From Pycnococcus provasolii (Eukaryota > Chlorophyta > Pseudoscourfieldiophyceae > Pseudoscourfieldiales): 64,000 nucleotides of DNA. Positions 32,902 through 41,980 of the stretch are shown piece by piece (within the stretch, counting starts at the first letter, position 1; the number at the start of each line of letters is the position of its first letter). The notes beneath the pieces are model-generated. The model had not been told where the DNA came from. It saw nothing but the letters and a program-made list of their open reading frames with translations, and did not search any database. Position numbers and translations under genes: made by a program. The stretch is taken from the NCBI GenBank assembly GCA_049487715.1, contig CP150552.1:806001-870000 (forward strand), read 5' to 3'.

Positions 32902-33894
32902 ATGGCGGCGGCGGCGTCCATCTCGTCGTCTTCTTCGTTCACCCTTCGCGCTGACAAACACGTACACTTTAGTCCTCACAGGAGTTGCTCCTACAGGAAA
33001 CCGTCGAGAAGGCGTCATGTCTCAGCAGCAGCAGCAGCGTCTTCTTCGTCTTCTTCTTTGTCGTCGTTCCGCCCTTGCATCGACATACACGGGGGCAAGG
33101 TGAAGCAGATCGTGGGCGCGTCACTACAGGACAACGACGCAACAGCGACGATGGAAAACTTTAGCACGGACGATAAACCGTCGACATTCGCGACGAAGTA
33201 CCGCGACGACCAACTGCCGGGAGGACACGTCATCATGCTCGGCAAATCGCAGGAAAACGCCGATGCGGCGCGTGACGCGCTCGCGGCGTTCCCAGGAGGC
33301 TTGCACGTGGGAGGGGGCATCACTGACGAGTCAGCCGCGGAGTGGATCGAGGCGGGAGCGAGCCACGTCATCGTCACCAGCTACGCCTTCACAGATGGCA
33401 TGATCGACTTGGACAAGCTCGCGCGGCTGAGAGATGCAGTGGGCAAAGAGCGCGTCGTCATCGACCTCTCGTGCAAGCGCGTGCCTTCGTCAGACGCGAC
33501 GACGACGTCGGAGTCGTCGGAGTCGTCACTGGACGATGCGAGCAACCCGTACTGCGTGTGCATAGACCGATGGCAAACCGTCACTGACGTGCGTCCCTTC
33601 TTCGACGACTGGCTCGCCAGACTTGCGGAGTACTGCGACGAGTTTCTCGTGCACGCCGTCGCGAACGAGGGCCTGCGCGGTGGCATCGACGAGGACCTTG
33701 TGCGCCTTCTCGCCGCCACCAGCCCGATCCCCGTCACGTACGCCGGCGGTGTGCGCGACGTGTCAGACCTCGAGCGGTTCTACGAAGTGTGCGAGGGCAA
33801 GGTGGATGTTACCGTGGGCAGTGCGCTCGATATCTTCGGGGGCGAGCTCAAGTACGACGACGTCGTCGACTGGCACAAGCGCCTGCGGATGTAA
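32902..33894 (+). CDS. HISN3: HisA: ProFAR isomerase of histidine biosynthesis, plastid-targeted
   Basis: Intronless, 330 residues from the ATG at 32902. The first ~60 residues are Ser/Ala/Arg-rich, a plastid transit peptide. The barrel follows: FRPCIDIHGGKVKQIVG with the first catalytic Asp, HVGGGITDESA, VVIDLSCKRV with the second catalytic Asp, PIPVTYAGGV, and VDVTVGSALDIFGG with the phosphate loop. This is the plant/fungal (HIS6) subtype, which has an insertion after the fifth strand (a Ser/Asp-rich loop here) and the IDRWQ motif. It catalyses the fourth step of histidine synthesis. TGTAA overlaps its stop codon, and its tail-to-tail neighbour ends 37 bp away. Confidence 0.94.
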   Translation: MAAAASISSSSSFTLRADKHVHFSPHRSCSYRKPSRRRHVSAAAAASSSSSSLSSFRPCIDIHGGKVKQIVGASLQDNDATATMENFSTDDKPSTFATKYRDDQLPGGHVIMLGKSQENADAARDALAAFPGGLHVGGGITDESAAEWIEAGASHVIVTSYAFTDGMIDLDKLARLRDAVGKERVVIDLSCKRVPSSDATTTSESSESSLDDASNPYCVCIDRWQTVTDVRPFFDDWLARLAEYCDEFLVHAVANEGLRGGIDEDLVRLLAATSPIPVTYAGGVRDVSDLERFYEVCEGKVDVTVGSALDIFGGELKYDDVVDWHKRLRM

Positions 33895-33931
33895 TTTCAA
33901 TCTTTATTTTACAACAACGAAACGAAGAATG

Positions 33932-34420
33932 TCATCTGTCCGCGTCCACGAAGTCGTCCCATGTCCACGTTTCCGTTTGGCTCGCACGCCTTGTCGTTTT
34001 TTCGCCCGTCACAGGGTGGCGAAACGTCGCCTTGCCCTTAGCGTCCGGCGCCTTGATTAGCTCCGCATCATCAGCCGCGTACACGACGCCGTGTCTCGGC
34101 TCAGGTGCATATATGAAGTACGCACCTCCATCACCCACGCTCATCACCTGCGCGCGCACGACGTCGCCAACTCGCACGAACGACGCAACGTCCTCGGTGT
34201 CATCCACCGCCTCGCCTCGCAGCGCCATGTCTGGCGTGCGCCAAACCGCCTCGAGCGTCGTGGACGGGAGCGGCGTGCTGTCCACCACCTTGATGAGCAC
34301 CGTCGCCGCTTGGCGCGTGGTGCGCACGACAAGTCCGTACACCTCGCTACCTACACGAGGTACGGGCAGGCGCGGAGACGGGCGCGACCACCACGACTTC
34401 TTCTTCTTCGTGTCCGCCAT
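33932..34420 (-). CDS. CSL4: Exosome S1-domain cap subunit Csl4 (EXOSC1), short form
   Basis: Intronless, 162 residues from the ATG at 34420. It begins with MADTKKKK and enters VPRVGSEVYGLVVRTTRQAATVLIKVV, the S1 barrel of Csl4, with the FVRVGDVVRAQVMSVGDGGAYFIYA strands and GVVYA. It ends with a C-terminal extension in the position of the zinc-ribbon-like domain, but without a Cys cluster. The N-terminal small domain of typical Csl4 is absent. No upstream exon was found; that side is antisense to the end of the TrpD gene. Role: RNA exosome cap, RNA entry. Confidence 0.75.
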   Translation of the reverse strand: MADTKKKKSWWSRPSPRLPVPRVGSEVYGLVVRTTRQAATVLIKVVDSTPLPSTTLEAVWRTPDMALRGEAVDDTEDVASFVRVGDVVRAQVMSVGDGGAYFIYAPEPRHGVVYAADDAELIKAPDAKGKATFRHPVTGEKTTRRASQTETWTWDDFVDADR

Positions 34421-34563
34421 CGTCGGCAAACGGAAAGAAAAAGTGCGCCGCCAAAATCTGGATGGCACAGGGCGGAGTGGAACAGAACCCGAACTCGGAA
34501 ATCCAATGGGGTTGGGAACTTGGTATTGGATAAAGGTGGATAGGGTGGTAGGGTGGTAGAACT

Positions 34564-35817
34564 TTACTTCTCCTCCTTCGCCTTCTCCTCCTGGCTCAGC
34601 GTCCGCCACTTCTCGAGCGTCTCCAGCGCCTTGCCGCTTTCCTGCACCTCGCGAACGAGCGCGACGCCCTCGAGCGGGCTGGACACGGGGCTATTCTCCG
34701 CCATCGCGACCGCAAATCCGGCGTTGAAGATGAGCGCCTCCGCCACGGGACCCTTCTCACCGCCGAACGCGTCCTGAAGCATGCGCGCGTTCAGCTCGCG
34801 CTCTCCGCCGACGAGGTCCTCAATCGTACACTTTTTAATGTCGTAGTCCTCCGGGCGGACTGTGTACTCCTTAATGCTATCGGCGCCGTTAATCTCCACC
34901 ACAGTTGCGTCGCAGACAGGAGTGAGCTCGTCGATGCCCCCGGCGTTCACGACCACGCACTTGCTCGCACCGAGGTTGGCGAGCGAGTCCGCCATGAGGC
35001 GCATCACGGTGGTGTCCCACACACCAATCACGCCGCGCTGGCAGCCGGACGGGTTGAGCATTGGCCCAATCATGTTGAATGCCGTGCGCAGTCCGAGCGC
35101 CTTGCGCACGGGTGCGACGTGCTTGAACGCGGGATGGTACACTGGCGCGAACATGAATCCAACTCCAGCCTCTTCGACGCACCGCGCGACGCCCGCGGGT
35201 CCTAGCTCCGCGGCGATGCCCATCGCCTCGATGACATCTGCGGAGCCGCACTTGGAGCTGACGCTTCGTCCTCCGTGCTTGGCCACCTTGACGCCCGCGG
35301 CGGCTGTGAGCACCGTCGCTCCGGTTGATATGTTCACTGTGCTCATGCCGTCTCCTCCCGTTCCGACGATGTCGACGACGTCTGTGGAGATGAGCGGTAC
35401 CTTGAGGCTGTGCTTCGAGATGGCACGCACGAGTCCCGCCACCTCGTCGGCGGTCTCCCCCTTTGCACGCATCAGCACCATGAAGGCGGCTGTACTTTCA
35501 GGCGACGGATTCGCGATGAGATCCTCGAGTGCTGCTTCTGCGTCAGCGCCGGATAGGTCCTTTCCGAGCAGGAGTTCCTCGAGTGCGTCTTTGATGCCGG
35601 CACAAGGAATCAAGGCGTTGTGTCTCCTCGCGCTCGCGCTCGAGCTCGAGCTACTCCAGTTCTGTCTCCTCGACGACGAGGACAAGGTGCGCAAAACCGA
35701 AGGTGGTGTGGTGCTGCTTCCGCTTTTAGTATGACCATGAAGACGAGGAGCACCACGCACGCGCGCAGCCGACGCCGCCGACGCCGCCGCCGACGACACG
35801 AACGTAAACGCTGGCAT
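34564..35817 (-). CDS. trpD: Anthranilate phosphoribosyltransferase, plastid-targeted
   Basis: Intronless, 417 residues from the ATG at 35817. A Ser/Arg/Ala-rich transit peptide of ~70 residues precedes the enzyme. Motifs are the GTGGDG loop at 152-157 that binds PRPP pyrophosphate, NISTGATVLTAAAG, KHGGRSVSSKCGSADV and AFNMIGPMLNPSG. It transfers phosphoribose to anthranilate in tryptophan synthesis. The C-terminus is Lys/Glu-rich. It shares a 177-bp head-to-head gap with TRAPPC13. Confidence 0.96.
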   Translation of the reverse strand: MPAFTFVSSAAASAASAARVRGAPRLHGHTKSGSSTTPPSVLRTLSSSSRRQNWSSSSSSASARRHNALIPCAGIKDALEELLLGKDLSGADAEAALEDLIANPSPESTAAFMVLMRAKGETADEVAGLVRAISKHSLKVPLISTDVVDIVGTGGDGMSTVNISTGATVLTAAAGVKVAKHGGRSVSSKCGSADVIEAMGIAAELGPAGVARCVEEAGVGFMFAPVYHPAFKHVAPVRKALGLRTAFNMIGPMLNPSGCQRGVIGVWDTTVMRLMADSLANLGASKCVVVNAGGIDELTPVCDATVVEINGADSIKEYTVRPEDYDIKKCTIEDLVGGERELNARMLQDAFGGEKGPVAEALIFNAGFAVAMAENSPVSSPLEGVALVREVQESGKALETLEKWRTLSQEEKAKEEK

Positions 35818-35994
35818 GTTCAAGAAGGATATCCGTAAGAGTGAAAGACAACCCTACTTATCCAAAGAAATCTCCTCGAGGCTCGAAAGAAGAATTCAAT
35901 TAGGGGTTCCAGAGAAGAGCAGAAGTTGGGATTCATTTAGGGGTTAGTCAGGCCCGAAAATTCATCGCCCTCCGCCTTCGTCATCCTTCGGCTC

Positions 35995-37632
35995 ATGGCG
36001 ACACCTCCTCCGCCGCACCCGCTCATGCCTGCGCCTGCGGGATCCCAGCAGCCTCCACCGCCTACGCACACGCAGCAGCAGCAGCAGCAGCAGCACCTCG
36101 TGGCGTTCCGCCTCGTGCGTCAGACTCGCCCGAAGCTGGCAATAGCACCGCCACCGCCACCGTCCATCTACGACCTCGCGCCTGACCTCATGCACGCTGA
36201 TCTCGCCGACGCACTAAAAGACGACGATGATTCGGCATCATCCTCGGCGTCGTCGTCACTGGCTCACTACCCGTTCAACGGCTCACTCGCAACCACGTCG
36301 TCATTCGGGGAAGTGCACCTCGGAGAGACGTTCACGTGCGCCATAGAAGTGTCGGGATCACCTCTGGCGAGAAGTATCTGCGTGCGCGTGGAAATGCAAA
36401 CAGAAAGAAACAAGCAAGTTCTCTACGATAACAACGACTCGCCGTTCGATAACGTCGGCGCACCAGGCGCGGGTGCGCACGAATTCGTCGTGTCGTTCCC
36501 ACTCAGGGAACTAGGAGCACACACCCTCGCATGCAGCGCCGTGTACAGCGTGCAGACACAAACAGACCCGGCTGCACCGCAACCGCAACAGCACGGCTTG
36601 CCGCCAGCTGCGGCACCAGACCGCAGGTACTTTCCACAGTACTACAAGTTTAACGTCGTCAGCCCGCTCGCCGTCAGGACGAAGTGCCGCCGATTGCCAG
36701 ACGTCTGCGGCGACGCACTCGACGCGAGGGGAGGCGGGCCGGCGTGGGCGCTCGAGGCGTGCCTGGAGAACACGTCCAAAACAAGCCTCGTCTTCCGCGA
36801 CATTCGTCTCGACGCACCCGAGGGCGCGACCGCTGCGCGCATTGGCGGCGAGGCGGAGGTCATCGGCGACTCCGCCGCTTGTCTCGGTGCCGCGCTCGTG
36901 CTGGCGCCCGGAGAAAGCGCGCACGTATTGCACGTGGTTCGCCGCGCCGCTGACGGCGATGCACATGCATCATCGAGCGGGTCGCTTGGCAAGCTCGACG
37001 TGCGCTGGCGTGGCGTGGACGGCGGCGAGAGCGGGCGTCTGCAGACGCAGGCTGTCCTTTCGGGATCCACGGCATCCGCCACCGCACCTGGCTCAGATTC
37101 CTCGGCCGCATACGGCACATGGTCATTGGTGAGTGCCGCCGCGGACATTCCGCGCTTGCTGACTGCGGCAGGCGCACCGCCCCCACGCGCCGCGGTGGAC
37201 GAGATGATTGGCGTGACGAAGGCTGCCCGCGTCGGCATTCCGTTCGACCTGCGCCTTGAGCTACGCGGTCCGTCGGAAGCCGGCCCTCCACCGAGCACGT
37301 GGCGTCTCGTGCACCTTGCGACGGCCGGCGCCGCCTCTGGCGCACGCGTTCCCCCCGCGGCGCTGGCACCGCCCGCGATGCTCGCCGCATCGTCGTCGAG
37401 CGGCCTCAGCGCGGTGGGCGAGGTTCCGTGCCCGCTCGCGCCCTTGCAGGCTGTCGACGGCCAGCCAGGCGTGTACCGCCTGCGCCAGAGCATCGTCGCG
37501 CTTCGCGCGGGCGTGCTTCGCGTCGAGGGCCTGTGCGTCGTCGCTCCTCTGGAGGAGGGCGGTGCCTCGCTGCGCGCTTGCGGCGGTCGCGTCGTGTGTG
37601 CGCTCGTTCCTCTGGAGCTGCGCGTTGTGTAA
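35995..37632 (+). CDS. TRAPPC13: TRAPP complex subunit 13
   Basis: Intronless, 545 residues. A Pro/Gln-rich N-terminus is followed by LVRQTRPKL and the core: FGEVHLGETFTCAIEVSGS, a VRVEMQTERNKQVLYDN strand, LRELGAHTLACSAVYSV, YYKFNVVSPLAVRTKCR and ALEACLENTSKTSLVFRDIRL. This series of immunoglobulin-like strands matches TRAPPC13 (DUF974), a subunit of metazoan TRAPPIII and plant TRAPP that acts in ER-Golgi traffic and autophagy. A second beta-rich domain occupies the C-terminal third. Codon use is very GC-rich towards the 3' end. Confidence 0.9.
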   Translation: MATPPPPHPLMPAPAGSQQPPPPTHTQQQQQQQHLVAFRLVRQTRPKLAIAPPPPPSIYDLAPDLMHADLADALKDDDDSASSSASSSLAHYPFNGSLATTSSFGEVHLGETFTCAIEVSGSPLARSICVRVEMQTERNKQVLYDNNDSPFDNVGAPGAGAHEFVVSFPLRELGAHTLACSAVYSVQTQTDPAAPQPQQHGLPPAAAPDRRYFPQYYKFNVVSPLAVRTKCRRLPDVCGDALDARGGGPAWALEACLENTSKTSLVFRDIRLDAPEGATAARIGGEAEVIGDSAACLGAALVLAPGESAHVLHVVRRAADGDAHASSSGSLGKLDVRWRGVDGGESGRLQTQAVLSGSTASATAPGSDSSAAYGTWSLVSAAADIPRLLTAAGAPPPRAAVDEMIGVTKAARVGIPFDLRLELRGPSEAGPPPSTWRLVHLATAGAASGARVPPAALAPPAMLAASSSSGLSAVGEVPCPLAPLQAVDGQPGVYRLRQSIVALRAGVLRVEGLCVVAPLEEGGASLRACGGRVVCALVPLELRVV

Positions 37633-37919
37633 AAAAAAGACTAGAATAGGACAACAACCACCACGGTACACTTGACAGTACTGATGGGGAACGTTCGTTA
37701 CGCAGGTGCGTAGTGCGTACGAAGTGTTGAATACCCTAACCTGAACCTCTGGGCTGGCTAAGGTTAAGTTAGGGTTAGGGCCCGGTGCCTGCGCGCAGCA
37801 GAGGTCCCCGACCCGGGGGCCCGGGAGAGGTCCCTCCGGCGCACTGGGCGCTGTCTTGCTTGCCCAGCACTCTCGCCTGGCACCTGGCCTCGCCTTGTGG
37901 TGGCATATTTCGCTCAGTC
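37633..37919. other. Intergenic gap with telomere-like sequence
   Basis: 287 bp. AATACCCTAACCTGAACC near 37731 and AAGGTTAAGTTAGGGTTAGGGC at 37760-37780 form an inverted pair of telomere-like motifs before the ATG at 37920. Confidence 0.7.
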
Positions 37920-39125
37920 ATGGCGTGCTCGCCCTTAAGAGGGCTTGGGTCTGTGTTTGTGCTGGTAGTTGCCCTTGCTGGCTTTACATCTGGGCAGCAC
38001 CACCCGCGCGAGGAGCGGCACCCGAACTTCCAGCACCAAGTGGCCGCCGGAGTGGCCGCCGGCTCGAACCCGCGACACCACCAAGGGCCGCTGGGCGAGA
38101 TCGAGAACATCCAGCTCAAGTTCGAGGGGCCTACGCCGGTGCTGTACGCGCTGCCCAAAGCAGTTCCTGGGCCGACCGATCGGTGTCGATTCACGAAGGG
38201 AGGCGCGCACATCATCACCGACGAGCGAGGGAATACCTGCGCGCGTTCGGAGTGGAACCCGAGCAGTGGGTGCTGTCCAGCCGCGGGCCAGCCGCCTCCT
38301 GCGTGCGCCGCTCTCGAAGCTGGCACAGACGCGAAGCTGGATATGGGCGATGCCGGCGCGTGCGAAGCGAACACGAAGTGCTGCGGAAGGTATGAAACCT
38401 GCACCGCTTGCTGCTTGGGCCAGGTGAGGAAGCTGGCCGACGAAGCGAAAGACGAGTCAACCGATGGTCAGACGAGGGCGAGCAAGAGCCTGCCGCCACT
38501 GAGCGTCGAACATTCGAGTATGTGGAACAAGTGGATCGAGTCCGTGGGCGTGACTGCGGACGCATCAAAGGGCTACCCGCCAGGCAGCGTCCTCATCGAC
38601 CCGTGGGAGTACTGTGCGGTGAAGTGCCGGACGCAGGCTTTCATGACCGTGCACGAGAATGCGTTCCGCCACTCGGACTTTAGATACTGCTTCGGCGAGC
38701 TTGACGACAAGGGACTTACGCCGCTGTGGTCGAACGACGAGTTGAACACCAGGCTGCAGGGCTTCCAAAAGCACCAACACATGCCGAAGGACGCGCCGAC
38801 GCCAGGGCGCATGAAGCTCGAAGACTGGAGTGAGGAGTTCGCGAAGTTCGGCCATAGCGCGGATCCCGCGGTGCAGAAGACGGAGGGTGAGGGTGATCGC
38901 CACTATGCTGACCACCAATTCAACTCGTACGTGGCGCCGTTGCCCAAAACGTGGGTACAGAGATGGTGGAACACGTGGTCGATCTTCATCAACGGCTTCT
39001 TCCCCAAGACAGCGAGCCATTCTCCACATTTGGCGCCGATTCTGGTGGCGTTGTTTATATTCGTTTCTTTTTGCTTGACAGCCATGGTGTGTGTGGTATG
39101 GAGTCTATTGTCTTCTGTGTACTAA
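37920..39125 (+). CDS. SPRING (C12orf49)-like cysteine-rich membrane protein
   Basis: Intronless, 401 residues from the ATG at 37920. It has a signal peptide (GSVFVLVVALAGFTSG), a cysteine-rich core and a C-terminal membrane span (PILVALFIFVSFCLTAMVCVVW). The core reads CRFTKGGAHIITDERG, CARSEWNPSSGCC, CCGRYETCTACCL, then YCAVKCRTQ, VHENAF and FRYCFGE in order. This matches SPRING1/C12orf49 (DUF2054), a Golgi protein that in animals licenses S1P and the SREBP pathway. In a green alga without a known SREBP pathway, a role in site-1-protease maturation is the conservative guess. The animal protein has an N-terminal anchor; here the anchor is C-terminal. Confidence 0.85.
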   Translation: MACSPLRGLGSVFVLVVALAGFTSGQHHPREERHPNFQHQVAAGVAAGSNPRHHQGPLGEIENIQLKFEGPTPVLYALPKAVPGPTDRCRFTKGGAHIITDERGNTCARSEWNPSSGCCPAAGQPPPACAALEAGTDAKLDMGDAGACEANTKCCGRYETCTACCLGQVRKLADEAKDESTDGQTRASKSLPPLSVEHSSMWNKWIESVGVTADASKGYPPGSVLIDPWEYCAVKCRTQAFMTVHENAFRHSDFRYCFGELDDKGLTPLWSNDELNTRLQGFQKHQHMPKDAPTPGRMKLEDWSEEFAKFGHSADPAVQKTEGEGDRHYADHQFNSYVAPLPKTWVQRWWNTWSIFINGFFPKTASHSPHLAPILVALFIFVSFCLTAMVCVVWSLLSSVY

Positions 39126-39154
39126 AGCAACTCACGTAACACAACCCTGTTTAC

Positions 39155-39862
39155 TTACGCAACCTGATCGATTTTGGCGAGCACCTGGTCGGCGTGCTCC
39201 GTCGTCTTGACGTTCGCCATGGACCCGTCACGCTCGAGCCAGTGTCCCTTGACGGTGCCGGCGCTGTCAATCAAAAACGTCTGTCGGTCGGAAAACTTCC
39301 CCAGAAGAGGGATGCTGAGCTCAGCTCCATACTGCGCCGAAACCGACCCGTCCGCGTCACTGAGCACGGGGAAGGTGAGTCCGCCCTTGTCGCAGAACTC
39401 CTCGTGCTTGTCGATAGGATCCATGGAAATGCCAACGATTTTTGCGCCCTTGCTTTCGAACTTGGTGAGCGACTGCTGAAATCTCTGCGCCTCGACCGAG
39501 CACCCTGGGGAGAAGTCCTGGTTGTAGAAGTACAGAACGACGAACTTCGACTCTTTGAGCGCGTCAGCCAGCGCGAGCTTTCCGCCACCCGCCTTGGGGA
39601 GCGCGAACGTCGGCGCGACGTCTCCGACGTCCACCTTGGGTGCGGCAGCCGCAAGGGCCGGTCCGGACGATATGGGCGAGCCAGGCACCGCGAGGCCAGC
39701 ACCGAGGGCAGCACCGGCGGATCCGAGCAGGATCGCGCGGCGCATGGGGACGGAGGAGGCACGCGTTGTTACGGAACGGGCACGACCACGAGCACGCAGA
39801 GGCGGGCATCGCGGAGGCGAGAGCGAGCACGAGCACGGAGCACGGGCGGAGGCGAGCATCAT
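39155..39862 (-). CDS. PRXQ: Peroxiredoxin Q-like, predicted thylakoid lumen
   Basis: Intronless, 235 residues from the ATG at 39862. The N-terminus is bipartite: a plastid transit peptide, then MRRAILLGSAGAALGAGLAV with a twin Arg and an AAAA cleavage region, suggesting Tat import into the thylakoid lumen. The enzyme part has VGDVAPTFALP, FVVLYFYNQDFSPGCSVEAQ with peroxidatic Cys121, VGISMDP, FPVLSDADG and RQTFLID. PrxQ normally has a resolving Cys five residues after the peroxidatic one; here that position is Gln (VEAQRF). The remaining Cys in EEFCDKGG could substitute. Stop codons of this gene and the SPRING-like gene are 29 bp apart. Confidence 0.88.
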   Translation of the reverse strand: MMLASARAPCSCSLSPPRCPPLRARGRARSVTTRASSVPMRRAILLGSAGAALGAGLAVPGSPISSGPALAAAAPKVDVGDVAPTFALPKAGGGKLALADALKESKFVVLYFYNQDFSPGCSVEAQRFQQSLTKFESKGAKIVGISMDPIDKHEEFCDKGGLTFPVLSDADGSVSAQYGAELSIPLLGKFSDRQTFLIDSAGTVKGHWLERDGSMANVKTTEHADQVLAKIDQVA

Positions 39863-40097
39863 CACGGGAAATATATTGTGATGCCGCCACAACTAACTGG
39901 TTGATGGGGACGGATACAGTATGAGAGGCTGAGATGAGTTTGGTCCCTTTTTTCACATTTCCAGTCCAGGGGATCCGTCGTGGAACCCTCACATAAACCG
40001 TGACATCGGAGAGGATTTTTGACGGAAAACTGTTTTCTTTGGTAGTTTCGTCAACATGTATGTTACACTGCACTGTACTGTACTTCAAAGTCCTTCT

Positions 40098-41700
40098 TCA
40101 AGTCGCCTTGACGTGCGCGAGACCGAGGCGACGTAACGTGCCGTCGCACGCAAATTCGTATACGCGACGACGCAAGTCGTCGCACGTGCCGCATGACTCC
40201 AAAAAGCGCACAAACGCGCTCCCAGGAGCCAGCAGATTGTCGTCGCGATCGCCAGACCAAGGCGTCGGATGTACCGCGGTGAAGCTCGGATTGCACCAAC
40301 ACTTGCGATAATCGTCGTCTATGAGTAACGTGGTGGAGGGACCGTACATACCGTACAAGGGTGCGTGAGGCTTCTTCGCCTTGTGCGCGGGGAGATCCGG
40401 AAGCTCAGCGATTTCGCTCGGCGACTTGTCGTACGGTGGAGGATCGCTGCTGCCGACCGGTCCTTGGAATTGCACGTTCCAAAGCTGCGCGAGGTCCTTG
40501 TACATCAGGCGCTTGCCTTCTCGCCCAATCGGGTCAGGTCCGGCGTCCGTGCATTGCTCCTGACCCCAAACGAATGCCAGCAGCTCAGGATTCAAACCCA
40601 GGAAGGGGAGATAATTTCTGATGTTGTGGTATTTAGCGGAACTCCATATGCCAACTGCGAAGTGCTGCAGGCACCACTGCAGGAACTCGCGGCCGTGAGG
40701 TCGAATCCACACCTTGAACTGTCCAACCATCGCGTCGGGCATCGACCAAGTCGCGTCGTTCGCATCACCCCAATTGTAGCACGCATCTGCACCGTGATGC
40801 GCAATCTCGCGGTGAATGAGAAAGCCATTCAGGTCGAGCACGAGAAGCTTCGGTTGAGCCATCGGCGGCACACCTGCCCATCCGGCAATACCTGGCGGCA
40901 GCACGCCCATCTCGTGGTTCACGGCTGAGGCTAGATTTTGGCACATCTGCTGCAGGTTCCTGGTCGCCTTCACAATGTCGCGCACGAGAACCGCAGGCTT
41001 CCCGCGCGGTGGCCCCATTTCATCGTCAGCAGCACCAGCAGCGGCGGCGGAGGAATTGAGGGCGGCAGCGAAGACGTTGGCAGAAGGGCCAGCAACACCA
41101 CCAGCGTCGTCCTTGGCTTTTTTGGCCCTCTTGTTGCCGTCGTCTTGCTCGGCGGGACGCTTTGTACTGTTCACACTTGCGATGATGTTTCGAATGATTT
41201 TGACCGCCGCGACGCAGGGCTTGTACTTTATTCCATTCTTCTTCCCCATCTTCTTGATCACCGCTCCCAAATTTAGGTGAAATTTAGGTTCCTCGTTCAT
41301 CGCGACGAAGATCACCGCTGCGTACGCGATTTTGCGACTTTCTAGCGAGTTTCCCTCGACATGTCTCGAAGCACTCATAGTTATGGTCTTTCTGTTTGGG
41401 TGTATGGTTGACGCAAATGGTGTACACGTCGACTGCTCTCTGCGTCGTTGCCTTTGAGGCGTTCACTTGCGCCGCTATTTGCCGCACCGCCTTGATATCC
41501 TCGTCAAGAGATTGCGAGGCACCACCATCATTGTGTACGTTAACAGCACCATCGTCGGAGACACCAGCAGGTTCGGCACCGTATGCGTCATCGGAGTTAT
41601 CACCAGCTGCAGCCGCAGCAGCGCCGTGAACCTGTTTCTCTTCGGAGTCGGAGTCGGAGTCAGAGATGGGTATCTCGCACGCGTCAACCGGCGGAGGCAT
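40098..41700 (-). CDS. TFIIB-fold plus FCP/NIF-type HAD protein, interrupted by a frame change
   Basis: Minus strand. The ATG at 41700 opens a frame running to 41284: a Ser/Asp-rich N-terminus, then DIKAVRQIAAQVNASKATTQRAVDVYTICVN. The continuation lies in another frame, open from 41378 to 40098: SLESRKIAYAAVIFVAMNEEPKF, VIKKMGKKNGIKYKPC. Together these make a TFIIB/cyclin-type helical repeat split across two frames between ~41330 and 41420. After an Ala-rich linker comes a FCP/NIF HAD domain (KLLVLDLNGFLIHRE, WIRPHGREFLQWC, GIWSSAKYHNI, LLIDDDYRKCW). The second Asp of the DxD motif is Asn (D-L-N-G), as in plant FCP-like proteins of doubtful phosphatase activity. No intron of normal size fits the junction, so a frameshift or sequence error is likely. 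Confidence 0.6.
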
Positions 41701-41980
41701 GGGGCGGCGGCGGACATACCTACTCTTATTATCAAGAGTACAATACCGCCGTGACTGACTCAGGTGACTGACTCCTCCTCGGTGAAAACATTCGGGGTTC
41801 ACCCTTCGTCCGCGGAAGGGTTTTAAACCCCGAATAATCAACTCCTCCTCCGACCCATAAGATAGAGAGCGAGCAGCGTCCGGTAAAAAAATCCTGTGTA
41901 AAATACATATCTCCGCCGTTTTTGGATAAAATCACTCTCCGTCTCCCTCTCACCGTCGGCGTCGGCGTGGTTCGGCGGCG

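Noticed and set aside
33650-33680. Loss of a catalytic Asp in HisA (VHAVANEG instead of VHxxDVEG)
   Set aside because: The two Asp residues known to be catalytic (in CIDIHGG and VVIDLSC) are conserved; this position is not one of them.
34421-34609. Upstream extension of the Csl4 gene into the TrpD 3' end
   Set aside because: The extended frame starts at GTG and is antisense to TrpD coding and flanking sequence; nothing Csl4-like appears there.
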